From Sphingobacteriales bacterium 39-19 (GTDB lineage: Bacteria; Bacteroidota; Bacteroidia; Chitinophagales; Chitinophagaceae), in contig MKTX01000007.1 of NCBI GenBank assembly GCA_001898465.1, positions 1 to 64,000 on the forward strand: a DNA stretch of 64,000 nt, in the 5' to 3' direction. The notes under the pieces are model-generated. The model worked only from the letters and a program-made list of their open reading frames with translations. It was not told the origin of the DNA and did no database searches. Shown one piece after another: positions 1 through 8,350 of the stretch; the first letter of the stretch is position 1, and each line of letters begins with the position of its first letter. The position numbers and the translations under genes are program-made.

Positions 1-521
1 ACTGCATCATAACAGTTGCAAACTTTGTGGCATCTGACACCCCATTTACAGGTGCATCAAACGAGTGGTTGACGTATTCATTTGCCTGGCGGTAACCCAG
101 GGTTATACTGTCGCTAATACTGGCTACTATATACCCGTTAATTTTTGTAGAATCTTCTAAAACATAGGGAATATATGCGATTATACTACTATCATTAACA
201 GCATTTGTAAAACTGTTCTCATACCTTGGCTTTATATTTTTGCCAATTAAAACTTTATTCCAAACGGGGTAGCCATGCTGCTTTACAAAAGCTGTGATAA
301 ATTCTTTATTATTATTTCGCTTTTTTATTTCATTGATAACTTTTAAAATGGATGGATCTGTTTTTGATGGAATGGTAAAAAACTTTTGTGTAATACTTTG
401 TGTGTGTTGGATACTATCGTAATCTGTATCCATTTTTTTGCAGGCTGCAAAAACCAATACCGACAAACTGATTAAAAGACAGAGTTTGCGGGGGGGGGGG
501 TAAGTGGTAATTAAATTTCAT
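1..521 (-). CDS. putative lipoprotein, partial, 5' end out of frame
   Basis: The minus strand holds an open frame running off the left edge. It encodes a hydrophobic leader ending in a lipobox (SLSVLVFAAC) followed by KKMDTDYDSIQ, then about 145 residues of a soluble domain I do not recognise (segments such as FVKQHGYPVWNKVLIGK and YIPYVLEDSTKINGY). The expected product is an outer-membrane or periplasmic lipoprotein. The only good ATGs (521 or 527) lie downstream of a consensus promoter, but they enter a run of 11 C (plus-strand G11, 490-500) in the wrong frame and would stop about 30 codons later. A tract of 10 or 13 would restore MKFNYHLPPPRKLCLLISL, a normal lipoprotein leader. So the gene is either phase variable, a pseudogene, or hit by a homopolymer sequencing error. 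Function is unknown. Confidence 0.7.
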
Positions 522-553
522 AAACATTTGGTAAAGGGTTAAAAACTATTTTA

Positions 554-584
554 CAAACATAGGAAAATAACCTGTTACAACAAA
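554..584 (-). promoter_or_regulatory. promoter of the lipoprotein gene
   Basis: On the minus strand TTTG (584-581) is followed after exactly 19 nt by TATGTTTG (561-554), matching the Bacteroidota TTTG-N19-TAnnTTTG consensus. It lies about 30 nt upstream of the ATGs at 527 and 521, which supports those starts although they are out of frame with the lipoprotein. Confidence 0.65.
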
Positions 585-606
585 TGGGGAAAAACCCTAA
601 TTTTTT

Positions 607-631
607 ACGGGGGAAAACCCCGTTGTTTTTT
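607..631 (+). terminator. possible terminator
   Basis: ACGGGG (607-612), a GAAAA loop and CCCCGT (618-623) form a 6-bp hairpin followed by TTGTTTTTT on the plus strand. No plus-strand gene lies upstream, so its role between two minus-strand genes is unclear. Confidence 0.35.
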
Positions 632-773
632 GAATCATTTTCTGTAAATGAAAAAAATATGTTTCAAAAAAATTAAAACTCATATTAAGATGGTTTATCA
701 ACACAAAATTTTAGAGAAAAAAAAAGAGGCACCGTTTGTATAATACCTCCAATTCAGCCTTGCTAAAAAAAAA

Positions 774-2063
774 TTATTTTCCGAATTTTATTTTTCCTTT
801 TGGATATTCTCCGCTGTCAGCTAATATTTCTTCAATGCGTAAAAGCTGGTTGTATTTGGCCATGCGGTCACTGCGGCTGGCTGATCCCGTTTTTATTTGG
901 CCGCAGTTTAGCGCTACGGCAAGGTCGGCAATGGTGCTGTCTTCTGTTTCGCCACTGCGATGGCTCATAATGGTATTAAAACCATTGTTCTGCGCCATAC
1001 TCACGGCATTGATGGTTTCGGTAAGGGTTCCTATCTGGTTTACTTTTACTAAAAGTGCATTCGCAATATGCTCGGTAACGCCTCTCTCTAATCTTTTTAC
1101 ATTGGTAACAAACAAATCATCACCTACCAATTGGCATTTATTACCAAGCGCTTCGGTAAGCATTTTCCATCCTTTCCAATCATCTTCGGCCATACCATCT
1201 TCAATAGAAATGATGGGATATTTTTTTACCCAGCTTTCCCAATATTTCACCAGTTGCTCGCTGGTCATTTTTTTGCCATCACTTTTATGAAAAATATATT
1301 TTTTTTCTTTTGCATTCCACAGTTCACTATTAGCTGCATCCATGGCAATACCTATTTGTGAACCCGTTTTATAGCCGGCAGCCTGTATGGCATTCAGTAG
1401 GGTTTCAATAGCTTCTTCGTTACTCTGTATATTGGGAGCAAAACCACCTTCATCGCCCACATTGGTGCTGTATCCTTTTTTCTTTAAAACGGTTTTTAGT
1501 GCATGAAAAATTTCAACACCCCATTGCAATCCTTCGCTAAAACTGGATGCGCCAATGGGCATTACCATAAATTCCTGGAAGTCTATTTTGTTATCGGCAT
1601 GTGCGCCTCCGTTTAAAATATTCATCATGGGGATGGGTAATATTTTAGCATTGGTACCACCAATATACCGGTACAGCGGGAGATTCGCTTCTAAGGCAGC
1701 GGCTTTTGCAACAGCCAGGCTTACAGCCAGGATGGCGTTGGCGCCTAACTTAGCTTTATTTTCTGTACCATCTAATGAGATCATGGCCTGGTCAATGCCG
1801 GTTTGATCTGCTACATCCCAGCCCAGTAAATTTTCAGCTAATACCGTGTTTACATTTTTTACTGCTTTTAAAACCGATTTGCCGCCATACAACTTTTTAT
1901 TATTATCCCGTAACTCTACGGCTTCATGAATACCCGTACTGGCTCCACTGGGAACTGCAGCACGGCCCAGCAAGCCATTTTCTGTTAAAACATCCACTTC
2001 TACAGTGGGATTTCCACGGCTATCTAAAATTTGGCGGGCAAAAAGAGAGGCGATATAACTCAT
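774..2063 (-). CDS. eno: enolase (phosphopyruvate hydratase)
   Basis: Converts 2-phosphoglycerate to phosphoenolpyruvate in glycolysis in the cytoplasm. The 429-residue product has the usual family length. It starts [20 protein letters not shown], and that conserved beginning is why I place the start at 2063 and not at the ATG ten codons upstream. The enolase signature around [10 protein letters not shown] lies near residues 367-376. Metal-ligand segments [11 protein letters not shown] and [10 protein letters not shown] are intact, as is the N-terminal [15 protein letters not shown] loop. It appears to be a single-gene unit. A TATTTTTG box (2098-2091) lies about 30 nt upstream of the start but without a clear -33 partner. 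In many relatives eno is next to a FtsB/DivIC gene; here that gene is about 52 kb away. Confidence 0.97.
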   Translation of the reverse strand: MSYIASLFARQILDSRGNPTVEVDVLTENGLLGRAAVPSGASTGIHEAVELRDNNKKLYGGKSVLKAVKNVNTVLAENLLGWDVADQTGIDQAMISLDGTENKAKLGANAILAVSLAVAKAAALEANLPLYRYIGGTNAKILPIPMMNILNGGAHADNKIDFQEFMVMPIGASSFSEGLQWGVEIFHALKTVLKKKGYSTNVGDEGGFAPNIQSNEEAIETLLNAIQAAGYKTGSQIGIAMDAANSELWNAKEKKYIFHKSDGKKMTSEQLVKYWESWVKKYPIISIEDGMAEDDWKGWKMLTEALGNKCQLVGDDLFVTNVKRLERGVTEHIANALLVKVNQIGTLTETINAVSMAQNNGFNTIMSHRSGETEDSTIADLAVALNCGQIKTGSASRSDRMAKYNQLLRIEEILADSGEYPKGKIKFGK

Positions 2064-2207
2064 ATTATTGTTTTTATTTGGATTTTTCGGCAAAAATACT
2101 ATTTTTACAGCTAGGTTTTAAAGTATTACCTCTCATTGCATCCATCACCTGCGTGAAACCCTATCCTCTCCTGGACTTAAACCAACTCATATTTTTAAAA
2201 TTATTGT

Positions 2208-3758
2208 ATGTATAAATTAGTACTATCAGGCATATTTGCCCTGGCTATTCAATGCTGTATTGCCCAAAATCAAAATGTGGGAATTGGTACCACCACGCCT
2301 GATGCTTCAGCAGCATTAGATGTATCCAGTACCAGCCAGGGGTTTTTACCCCCCCGGTTAAGTTCTGCCCAGCGTGATGCGATGCCCAATAAAACAGCAG
2401 GGCTTACTATTTTCAATACCACTACCGGTTGCCTGGAATTTTATAATGGTTCTTACTGGATCAATCTTTGCACTTCTACCCTTTCTTCTATATTACAAAA
2501 ATCTTTATTGGGCGGTACCGATTTAGACCAGGCTTATGCTGTAAAACAAACACCCGATGGCGGTTTTATTGTAGGAGGTACTACTCTTACCAACGGGAAT
2601 GGTGATGTGCCCAGTGGCAATCATGGCGCTTTAGATTGCTGGATTATAAAATTAGATGCCGGCGGCAATATTGTTTGGAATAAACTCTATGGCGGCTCAG
2701 GCAATGAAGACCTGGCCGATTTGATTACTACTGCAGATGGCGGGTATGCTTTTATTGCCACTTCCAGCTCTTCTTTAAATGGGGATGTAAGTGTGAGTAA
2801 CCATGGCGGTAATGATTACTGGATAGTAAAATTAGATGCTACAGGCAATGTAAGCTGGAATGTTTTACTGGGCGGTAATGGAGATGAATTTGCTGCCGCT
2901 ATTAAACAAAACACTGATGGTACTTATATTGTAGCCGGAAATTCTGCTTCTTCTGCCAATGGAAATGTAACCGATGTCAATCATGGCTTAACCGATTATT
3001 GGGTTGTAAAATTAACTTCGGCAGGCGCCATCAGCTGGAATAAATTATTAGGGGGCAATGGGGAAGAAGAAGCTTATGATGTACAACAAACCAGCGACCT
3101 GGGTTTTATCGTAACCGGCTATACTACTTCATCTGCCAATGGTAATGTGAGTGGAACTATTAGTGGATTATATGATAACTGGGTTGTAAAATTAACTTCG
3201 GCAGGCGCTATCAGCTGGAACAAAAGTATTGGGGGTAGCGGCGATGAATTTTCTTATGCTATTAAGCAAACATCCGACGGGGGATATATCTTTATTGGGA
3301 ATTCTACTTCATCTGCCAGCGGCAATATTACAGGTACCAATAATGGCGGTAACGATTATTTACTGGTGAAACTTACTTCGGCAGGCGCCATCAGCTGGAA
3401 TAAATTATTAGGGGGCGCAAATGATGAATATCCTGCTGATGTTGTTCAAACGGCAGATGGTGGTTACCTGATGATTGGCACTACCACCAGTTCTCAAACA
3501 GGAAATGTGAGCCAGGCAAATTACGGGAACGAGGATATGTGGTTAGTAAAAGTAAATAGTAGCGGTACAATGCTTTGGAATAAAGTAATTGGCGGTGCCG
3601 GGTCAGATATACCTCAGGCACTGAGCCCGGTATCTGGCGGCGGCTACATCATTACCGGCTACACTTCCAGCTCTGCCAGCGGCTTGGTATTTGGTACCAA
3701 CCATGGGAATAATGATTATTGGCTGATTCGCATTGATGATAATGGGAATATTTTGTAA
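2208..3758 (+). CDS. secreted protein with seven 60-residue propeller-like repeats
   Basis: The 516-residue protein has a signal peptide (cleavage probably after CCIAQ). Next comes a short NVGIGTTTPDASAALDVSS segment of the kind found at the start of Bacteroidota surface and tail-fibre-like proteins. From about residue 95 to the end there are seven repeats of exactly 60 residues. Each contains LGG-x-G-x-x-E, then a DGGY(I/F) strand, then YW(I/V)VKL-x-x-x-G-x-x-xW. Seven such units suggest a seven-bladed beta-propeller, probably a binding scaffold. At DNA level several repeats are nearly identical with a 180-bp period (around 3001, 3181 and 3361). The protein ends in DDNGNIL with no T9SS sorting domain, so it may stay periplasmic or attach by another route. 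No enzymatic motif is visible, and function is unknown. Confidence 0.8.
   Translation: MYKLVLSGIFALAIQCCIAQNQNVGIGTTTPDASAALDVSSTSQGFLPPRLSSAQRDAMPNKTAGLTIFNTTTGCLEFYNGSYWINLCTSTLSSILQKSLLGGTDLDQAYAVKQTPDGGFIVGGTTLTNGNGDVPSGNHGALDCWIIKLDAGGNIVWNKLYGGSGNEDLADLITTADGGYAFIATSSSSLNGDVSVSNHGGNDYWIVKLDATGNVSWNVLLGGNGDEFAAAIKQNTDGTYIVAGNSASSANGNVTDVNHGLTDYWVVKLTSAGAISWNKLLGGNGEEEAYDVQQTSDLGFIVTGYTTSSANGNVSGTISGLYDNWVVKLTSAGAISWNKSIGGSGDEFSYAIKQTSDGGYIFIGNSTSSASGNITGTNNGGNDYLLVKLTSAGAISWNKLLGGANDEYPADVVQTADGGYLMIGTTTSSQTGNVSQANYGNEDMWLVKVNSSGTMLWNKVIGGAGSDIPQALSPVSGGGYIITGYTSSSASGLVFGTNHGNNDYWLIRIDDNGNIL
3001..3410 (+). repeat. near-identical 180-bp tandem repeats within the propeller gene
   Basis: The stretch beginning GGTTGTAAAATTAACTTC recurs at 3002 and 3182, and a slightly diverged copy is at 3362. 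Each is followed by GGCAGGCGC(C/T)ATCAGCTGGAA. The spacing is exactly 180 bp, equal to one protein repeat. Such near-identity within more diverged repeats suggests recent duplication or gene conversion. Confidence 0.75.
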
Positions 3759-3774
3759 AAATAAAAGTTATTTT

Positions 3775-3802
3775 AAATACCCGGCTTAGCCCGGGTATTT
3801 TT
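3775..3802. terminator. bidirectional terminator
   Basis: AAATACCCGG (3775-3784) pairs perfectly with CCGGGTATTT (3791-3800) around a CTTAGC loop, with T-rich sequence on both flanks. It sits between the propeller gene and the convergent lycopene cyclase gene. Confidence 0.8.
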
Positions 3803-3819
3803 ATGCCTGCCTGTTTTAC

Positions 3820-4506
3820 TTATTTTTTCTCCCTTAATTTTTCAAACAAAATAATATTAAGAAATATCAATAACATGCCGTAAATACTATCTTCTATGGG
3901 GATGCTGTAAATTCGTTTTCCCAGGTTTTCTGCATCATTATATAGTACTACCGGCAGGGCTGTTAAAAATCCATTCACTATTAAAAAAGGAATGAGGGTT
4001 ATGGCCCAGGAAATTAAAAAAGCACTCACATGAAAACTAAGGAAATATCTTTTTAGTGAGTAGAAAAGCATTACAAATACAGCAAAGAAGAAAAAACTAA
4101 AAAAGCTGTATGCCCTGTCTTCATAAAATAAACCCAGCGTAAGAGAAAGAATGGCCAGGGATTTTAAAATGAAATCTGCAGCAGGGTGATTTTTTATTTT
4201 TGGGAAATAGCACCGGATACATTCATAAATAAAAACACAGCAATAGGGAACTACAAAAAAGAAAAGGATTTCTTCAATAGGAAGGCCGGCCAAAGTAAAC
4301 CCAATAATATAATTTTCATTAAACCACCATACGCCGTGAGCTGTAAACCAGGCATCCCATAGGATATAGAAAACAGCCGGTAATAGCATAGCAGGAAATA
4401 AATAGCGGTATTGCTTCCAAAAAGCAACTTTTTTATCGAAACTAAGCGCCAGTGGGCCGGTGATAGAAATAGCCAGTATTAAAAAGTATGTATAATGCGG
4501 ATTCAA
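3820..4506 (-). CDS. crtY: lycopene cyclase, fused CrtYcd type
   Basis: An integral membrane protein of 228 residues with about six to seven hydrophobic segments. It has two copies of the lycopene cyclase domain, one with the motif PIEEILFFF near residue 77 and one with SIPIEDSIYGM near residue 200. This is the CrtYc-CrtYd fusion architecture found in Bacteroidota and archaea, which cyclises the ends of lycopene to beta-carotene. The next gene upstream on the same strand is a GT2 glycosyltransferase, 16 bp away, so the two are probably co-transcribed. No other carotenoid gene (crtB, crtI, crtZ) is in the window. The domain pattern is clear; whether it makes one or two beta rings cannot be told from sequence. 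Confidence 0.9.
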   Translation of the reverse strand: MNPHYTYFLILAISITGPLALSFDKKVAFWKQYRYLFPAMLLPAVFYILWDAWFTAHGVWWFNENYIIGFTLAGLPIEEILFFFVVPYCCVFIYECIRCYFPKIKNHPAADFILKSLAILSLTLGLFYEDRAYSFFSFFFFAVFVMLFYSLKRYFLSFHVSAFLISWAITLIPFLIVNGFLTALPVVLYNDAENLGKRIYSIPIEDSIYGMLLIFLNIILFEKLREKK

Positions 4507-4522
4507 ATTAAATGGATTTTTT

Positions 4523-5674
4523 TTATTTCAACTGCCTGCCCTTCCATTGGTATTTACCAAATTTACCTAAAAACCCTGCAATAATGGTATAACAGATATG
4601 AAAGGGTTGTGCCAACGGAAATAGCCAAAGTAATTTTTTTTGATTAAAAAAGCCAGCAATGGGATATAAAAAAATGCATTCAATGACTGTTTTAAAGGCA
4701 ACAAAACTTAAGCCCGCCTTCCATAAAAACCAAGATCCCTGTAAGGGTAAATAAATAAACAGCAACAGTAAATACAAGTTGAATACATACACTAAAATCA
4801 AAACTAAAAATATACTTTTATCCTGGTAATGGCTGGTTTTGCTTGCCCATCTTATACGTTGTTTTAAAAAGCCGGCCATTGTTTTTTCAGCCCGGGTATT
4901 AACCATTACTTGCTGTGATTTTAAATAATGAACAGCCCCGGGATCTGATGTATAAATTTTATGCATCAGCAACATGTCATCGCCACTGGCAATATGATTT
5001 ATACCGGTAAAGCCGCCTGCTTGCACAAAAGCGTTTTTTGTATATGCCAGGTTTGCCCCGTTACACATGCTATGCATTTTTTTGTACACAGCAGCCCCTG
5101 TAATGCCCTGCAACACCATAAAGTCCAGGGATTGAAAAATGCCCAGGGCCGACCTGCCTGCCTCCATACGTACAGGCATTACTATGAACCGGGCGCCCGT
5201 TTGCCTGTAAAACCGGGCTATTGTTTCAAGCCAGTTTGGGGGTACCCTGCAATCGGCATCGGTGGTAATTATTAATTCACCTTTTGCTTGCCCAATGGCC
5301 ACTTCAATAGCCTTTTTTTTAAAAGCGGTTGTTTCACCGGGCTTCATATAATCTTGCAGTGCCATATATTTTGCAGAAGCAATTTTTTTTATAATGTCTG
5401 CAGTAAGGTCGGTAGAATGATCATCTACCACAATCACTTCAAAATTTTTTGCAGGAAATGATTGGTTCAGCAAATCCTGTAATAAGCCGGGTAAATGCTC
5501 CTCTTCATTCCGGGCAGCAATGATAACACTTAAATAAGGGAGGGAAAGAGGTAACGGACCAACCGGGTAAAACCAGGGTGCCTGTAGCCATGCTTTTAGG
5601 TAATACAATAGCAGGCCTGTATAACTTATCAATAAAAAAGTACCTACTAAAAATATCATTTGTTGCAGCATCAT
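4523..5674 (-). CDS. membrane glycosyltransferase family 2, possibly carotenoid-modifying
   Basis: The 383-residue protein has an N-terminal membrane segment (about residues 5-28), a GT-A catalytic domain, and two to three C-terminal membrane segments (about 285-375). Motifs seen are SVIIAARNEEEHLPGL, the nucleotide-binding VIVVDDHSTD, the metal-binding TTDADCRVP (DxD), GDDMLLMHK and a late QRIRWASK, the Q/RxxRW-type motif of processive or lipid-acceptor GT2 enzymes. It lies 16 bp upstream of the lycopene cyclase gene on the same strand. From that position I infer it may glycosylate a carotenoid, as GT2 enzymes CrtQ and CruC do in other bacteria. A role in glycolipid synthesis is equally compatible with the sequence. 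Family is firm, substrate is inferred. Confidence 0.85.
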   Translation of the reverse strand: MMLQQMIFLVGTFLLISYTGLLLYYLKAWLQAPWFYPVGPLPLSLPYLSVIIAARNEEEHLPGLLQDLLNQSFPAKNFEVIVVDDHSTDLTADIIKKIASAKYMALQDYMKPGETTAFKKKAIEVAIGQAKGELIITTDADCRVPPNWLETIARFYRQTGARFIVMPVRMEAGRSALGIFQSLDFMVLQGITGAAVYKKMHSMCNGANLAYTKNAFVQAGGFTGINHIASGDDMLLMHKIYTSDPGAVHYLKSQQVMVNTRAEKTMAGFLKQRIRWASKTSHYQDKSIFLVLILVYVFNLYLLLLFIYLPLQGSWFLWKAGLSFVAFKTVIECIFLYPIAGFFNQKKLLWLFPLAQPFHICYTIIAGFLGKFGKYQWKGRQLK

Positions 5675-5792
5675 AAACCGGGTAAAGGCGGCAAAGGCTT
5701 TGTTTTCAAGTTTTTTATGCGCCCGCTTTTGCCCAAAGAACCCCTTTTTAGCGGGAACACAAAAATAAATTTTTAGCTGTCCTTTTTATTAT

Positions 5793-5820
5793 TATCTTTA
5801 TGGTTGCATAAACAACTATA
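5793..5820 (+). promoter_or_regulatory. MarR gene promoter element and overlapping palindrome
   Basis: A TATCTTTA box (5793-5800) lies just upstream of the MarR start. Overlapping it is an imperfect inverted repeat: TAT-g-GTTG (5799-5806), a 6-nt spacer, CAAC-t-ATA (5813-5820). A palindrome of this size next to the gene fits autoregulation by a dimeric MarR protein. Confidence 0.45.
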
Positions 5821-6260
5821 TGTCAAACAACCAATTTAAAAAAAGTGAACTTTATAGTTTTATAACAGGCAAAGCAAGTACGGCGATTGCCAGGAGGCTG
5901 CAAAAAAATTTTAAACAGGCGGGGTTGGATATAACCATTGAGCAATGGAGTGTTTTATATCATTTATGGAAAGAAGATGGCATTAGCCAGCAACAATTGT
6001 GTGAATCTACTTTTAGAGATAAGCCCAGTATTACCCGGTTGGTAGATAACCTGGAAAAATTAAAAATGGTAAAAAGGGTACCCAGTAAAGATGATCGCCG
6101 CATTAATATGATTTACTTAACACCCGAAGCACAAAACTTACAGGAGCAAAGTATGCAACTGGCTAACCAAACTTTAAATGAAGCACTGGTAGGAGTAACC
6201 CATGGGCAAATAGAAATTGCAAAGGAAGTATTACAACAAGTATATGAAAATTTAAAATAA
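5820..6260 (+). CDS. MarR family transcriptional regulator
   Basis: A 146-residue winged-helix DNA-binding protein of standard MarR size. The core spans about residues 28-110. It has an IEQWSVLYHLWKEDGISQQQL helix region, the recognition helix around KPSITRLVDNLEKLKM, and the wing with the classical DDRR motif (SKDDRRINMIYLT). MarR dimers usually repress neighbouring genes until a small ligand binds. It is 28 bp upstream of an acyl-CoA dehydrogenase gene on the same strand, so a fatty-acyl ligand or fatty-acid breakdown target is a reasonable inference. A palindrome overlaps its start codon and may be its own operator. Confidence 0.92.
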   Translation: MSNNQFKKSELYSFITGKASTAIARRLQKNFKQAGLDITIEQWSVLYHLWKEDGISQQQLCESTFRDKPSITRLVDNLEKLKMVKRVPSKDDRRINMIYLTPEAQNLQEQSMQLANQTLNEALVGVTHGQIEIAKEVLQQVYENLK

Positions 6261-6288
6261 AGAATTTAAACGCAATAAAAAAATAAAC

Positions 6289-8076
6289 ATGGAAACTGTA
6301 AAATCAAAACTCCTTAAAGGTGGCGAGTGGCTTATAAATGAAAGCACCGCTCAACAAACCTATATACCCGAAGAATTTAATGAAGAACAGCGCATGGTAA
6401 ATGATATGTGCCTTCAATTTCTAAAAACAGAGGTATTACCCCTCATTGACCGAATTGATAAAATGGAACCCGGCTTAATGCCCTCCTTGATGGAGAAGGC
6501 AGGTGAACAGGGTTTATTGGGGGTAGCCATCCCGGAATCCCTGGGGGGGTTAGGCAAAGATTTTATTACATCTACCCTGGTAAATGAAGGCCTGGGGGGT
6601 GGTTTTTCTTTTAGTGTGGCAGTAGCCGCCCACACCGGTATTGGCACTTTACCCATATTATATTTTGGTACCGAAGAACAAAAGAAAAAATATATTCCTA
6701 AACTGGCTTCGGGTGAGTGGAAAGGTTCTTATGGACTTACCGAACCCAATAGCGGAAGCGATGCACTTAGTGCCAAAACCACGGCGAAATTGAGCGAAGA
6801 CGGAAAATATTATATACTGAATGGCCAAAAATGCTGGATTACAAACGGGGGTTTTGCAGATGTATATACCGTGTTTGCAAAAATTGATGGCGATAAATTT
6901 TCGGCATTTATTGTAGAGCGTGGAATGCCTGGTTTTACCCAGGGGCCCGAAGAACATAAGATGGGCATTAAAGGTTCCAGCACCGTACAGCTCTATTTCC
7001 AGGAATGTAAAGTGCCGGTAGAAAATTTACTGGGCCAGGCGGGCAAGGGGCATATCATTGCTTTTAATATTTTAAATATTGGTCGCTTAAAATTATGTGC
7101 TGCTGCCCTGGGAGGCGCTAAAATGGCCATTGATGAATGTATTCAATATGCTAAAACAAGGGAACAATTTAAAACAGCTATTGCCAACTTTGGCGCCATA
7201 AAATATAAACTGGCACAAATGGCAATAAGGATTTGGGTAAGCGAAAGCGCTTTGTACCGTACTGCTAAGTGGATAGAAGATAAAGAAACCGAACTGCAGG
7301 AGAATGGCGCTCCTTTTAATGAAGCTTTGCTGGGTGCCGCCGAAGAATATGCCATAGAATGTGCCATGCTGAAAGTAGATGGCAGCGAAGTGCTGGATTA
7401 TGTAGTAGACGAAGGGGTGCAAATTCATGGAGGGAATGGATATAGTGATGAATATATGATTAGCAGGGCTTATAGAGACAGCCGGATTAATCGTATTTAT
7501 GAAGGGACCAATGAAATAAACCGCTTGCTTATTGTAGACATGATGCTGAAGAGAGCCATGAAAGGAAAGCTTGACCTGATGGGGCCGGCCATGGCGGTAA
7601 GTAAAGAATTGATGAGCATCCCCGATTTTGGAAATGAAGAGGAAGGCGCTTTTGCGGCAGAAAAAAAGATCATTGCCAATTTGAAAAAAGCAATTTTAAT
7701 GACCGCTGGCGCTGCCGTTCAAAAATTGATGATGAGCCTGCAGGACGAACAGGAAATTTTAATGAATATTGCAGATATGGCCATCCTTACTTTTAATGCT
7801 GAAAGTGCACTGCTTAGGGTAATGAAGCGGGTAGCAGAAAAAGGAGAATCTGAAAATTTATTACAAGCCGATATTATGCGGTGCTATTTGAATGACGCAG
7901 CAGATGCCGTACATAAATTTGGCAAAGATGCCATACATGCTTTTGCTGAAGGAGATGAGCAAAGGATGATGCTGCTGGGATTAAAACGTTTTACAAAAAC
8001 AGCCCCTTTTAACGCTAAAAATGCAAGGCGCAGAATTGCGGATCAGATGATTGCAGAAAATAAATATAGTTTCTAA
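6289..8076 (+). CDS. acyl-CoA dehydrogenase, very-long-chain type
   Basis: A FAD-dependent enzyme catalysing the first step of beta-oxidation. The 595-residue length, longer than the roughly 380 of short/medium-chain enzymes, and the extra C-terminal helical domain (about residues 430-595) place it with VLCAD-like proteins. Signatures seen: YGLTEPNSGSDA (FAD/substrate loop), WITNGG, QIHGGNGY, and RIYEGTNEINRL, where the Glu near residue 405 is the expected catalytic base. It follows the MarR gene in a probable two-gene operon. Other beta-oxidation genes (thiolase, hydroxyacyl-CoA dehydrogenase), which often share such operons in relatives, are not next to it. A long-spaced, imperfect CCGGG/CCCGG hairpin after the stop is a poor terminator candidate. 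Confidence 0.95.
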   Translation: METVKSKLLKGGEWLINESTAQQTYIPEEFNEEQRMVNDMCLQFLKTEVLPLIDRIDKMEPGLMPSLMEKAGEQGLLGVAIPESLGGLGKDFITSTLVNEGLGGGFSFSVAVAAHTGIGTLPILYFGTEEQKKKYIPKLASGEWKGSYGLTEPNSGSDALSAKTTAKLSEDGKYYILNGQKCWITNGGFADVYTVFAKIDGDKFSAFIVERGMPGFTQGPEEHKMGIKGSSTVQLYFQECKVPVENLLGQAGKGHIIAFNILNIGRLKLCAAALGGAKMAIDECIQYAKTREQFKTAIANFGAIKYKLAQMAIRIWVSESALYRTAKWIEDKETELQENGAPFNEALLGAAEEYAIECAMLKVDGSEVLDYVVDEGVQIHGGNGYSDEYMISRAYRDSRINRIYEGTNEINRLLIVDMMLKRAMKGKLDLMGPAMAVSKELMSIPDFGNEEEGAFAAEKKIIANLKKAILMTAGAAVQKLMMSLQDEQEILMNIADMAILTFNAESALLRVMKRVAEKGESENLLQADIMRCYLNDAADAVHKFGKDAIHAFAEGDEQRMMLLGLKRFTKTAPFNAKNARRRIADQMIAENKYSF

Positions 8077-8143
8077 AAAAAATAAACCGGGCGTATGGAT
8101 ACTTAATAATAACCAGGCTCCCGGCTTATTATGCACACGTACA

Positions 8144-8266
8144 TTATTTTTTAGCAGCATCCTTTTTTGGAGCTGCTTTTTTTGCAGCCGGTTTGGCCGG
8201 CCTGCTTTTGCCAAAAGAACCGGAAGCTATTTTCCCTTTCTTTGTTTTTTTATCGCCACGTCCCAT
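8144..8266 (-). CDS. small ribosomal subunit protein bTHX (40 aa)
   Basis: The 40-residue, very basic protein begins MGRGDKKTKKGKIASGSFGK and ends in an Ala/Lys/Pro-rich tail (PAAKKAAPKKDAAKK). The G-(K/R)-G-D-KKTK-x-GKI start and the SFGKxRP segment are characteristic of ribosomal protein THX, a small RNA-binding peptide buried in the head of the 30S subunit, known from Thermus and Bacteroidota ribosomes. The gene lies downstream of the HU gene on the same strand, beyond HU's terminator. A near-consensus TAACTTTTG box overlaps that terminator's tail and could start its own transcript. It is easy to miss in annotation because of its size. Confidence 0.88.
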   Translation of the reverse strand: MGRGDKKTKKGKIASGSFGKSRPAKPAAKKAAPKKDAAKK

Positions 8267-8298
8267 GAGGTTTTAATTTTTATGTTATTCAAAAGTTA

Positions 8299-8331
8299 CA
8301 AAAAAAGCAAGATACGAACGCATCTTGCTTT
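8299..8331 (-). terminator. terminator of the HU gene
   Basis: A perfect 10-bp stem, AAAGCAAGAT (8304-8313) with ATCTTGCTTT (8322-8331), is followed on the minus strand by TTTTTTG. It lies 20 bp past the HU stop codon. Confidence 0.88.
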
Positions 8332-8350
8332 CAATTTCTTTCTTAATCGG

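Noticed and set aside
736-1290. Open frame on the plus strand opposite eno
   Set aside because: It is antisense to a highly conserved enzyme, has no family features and no start context; a shadow frame.
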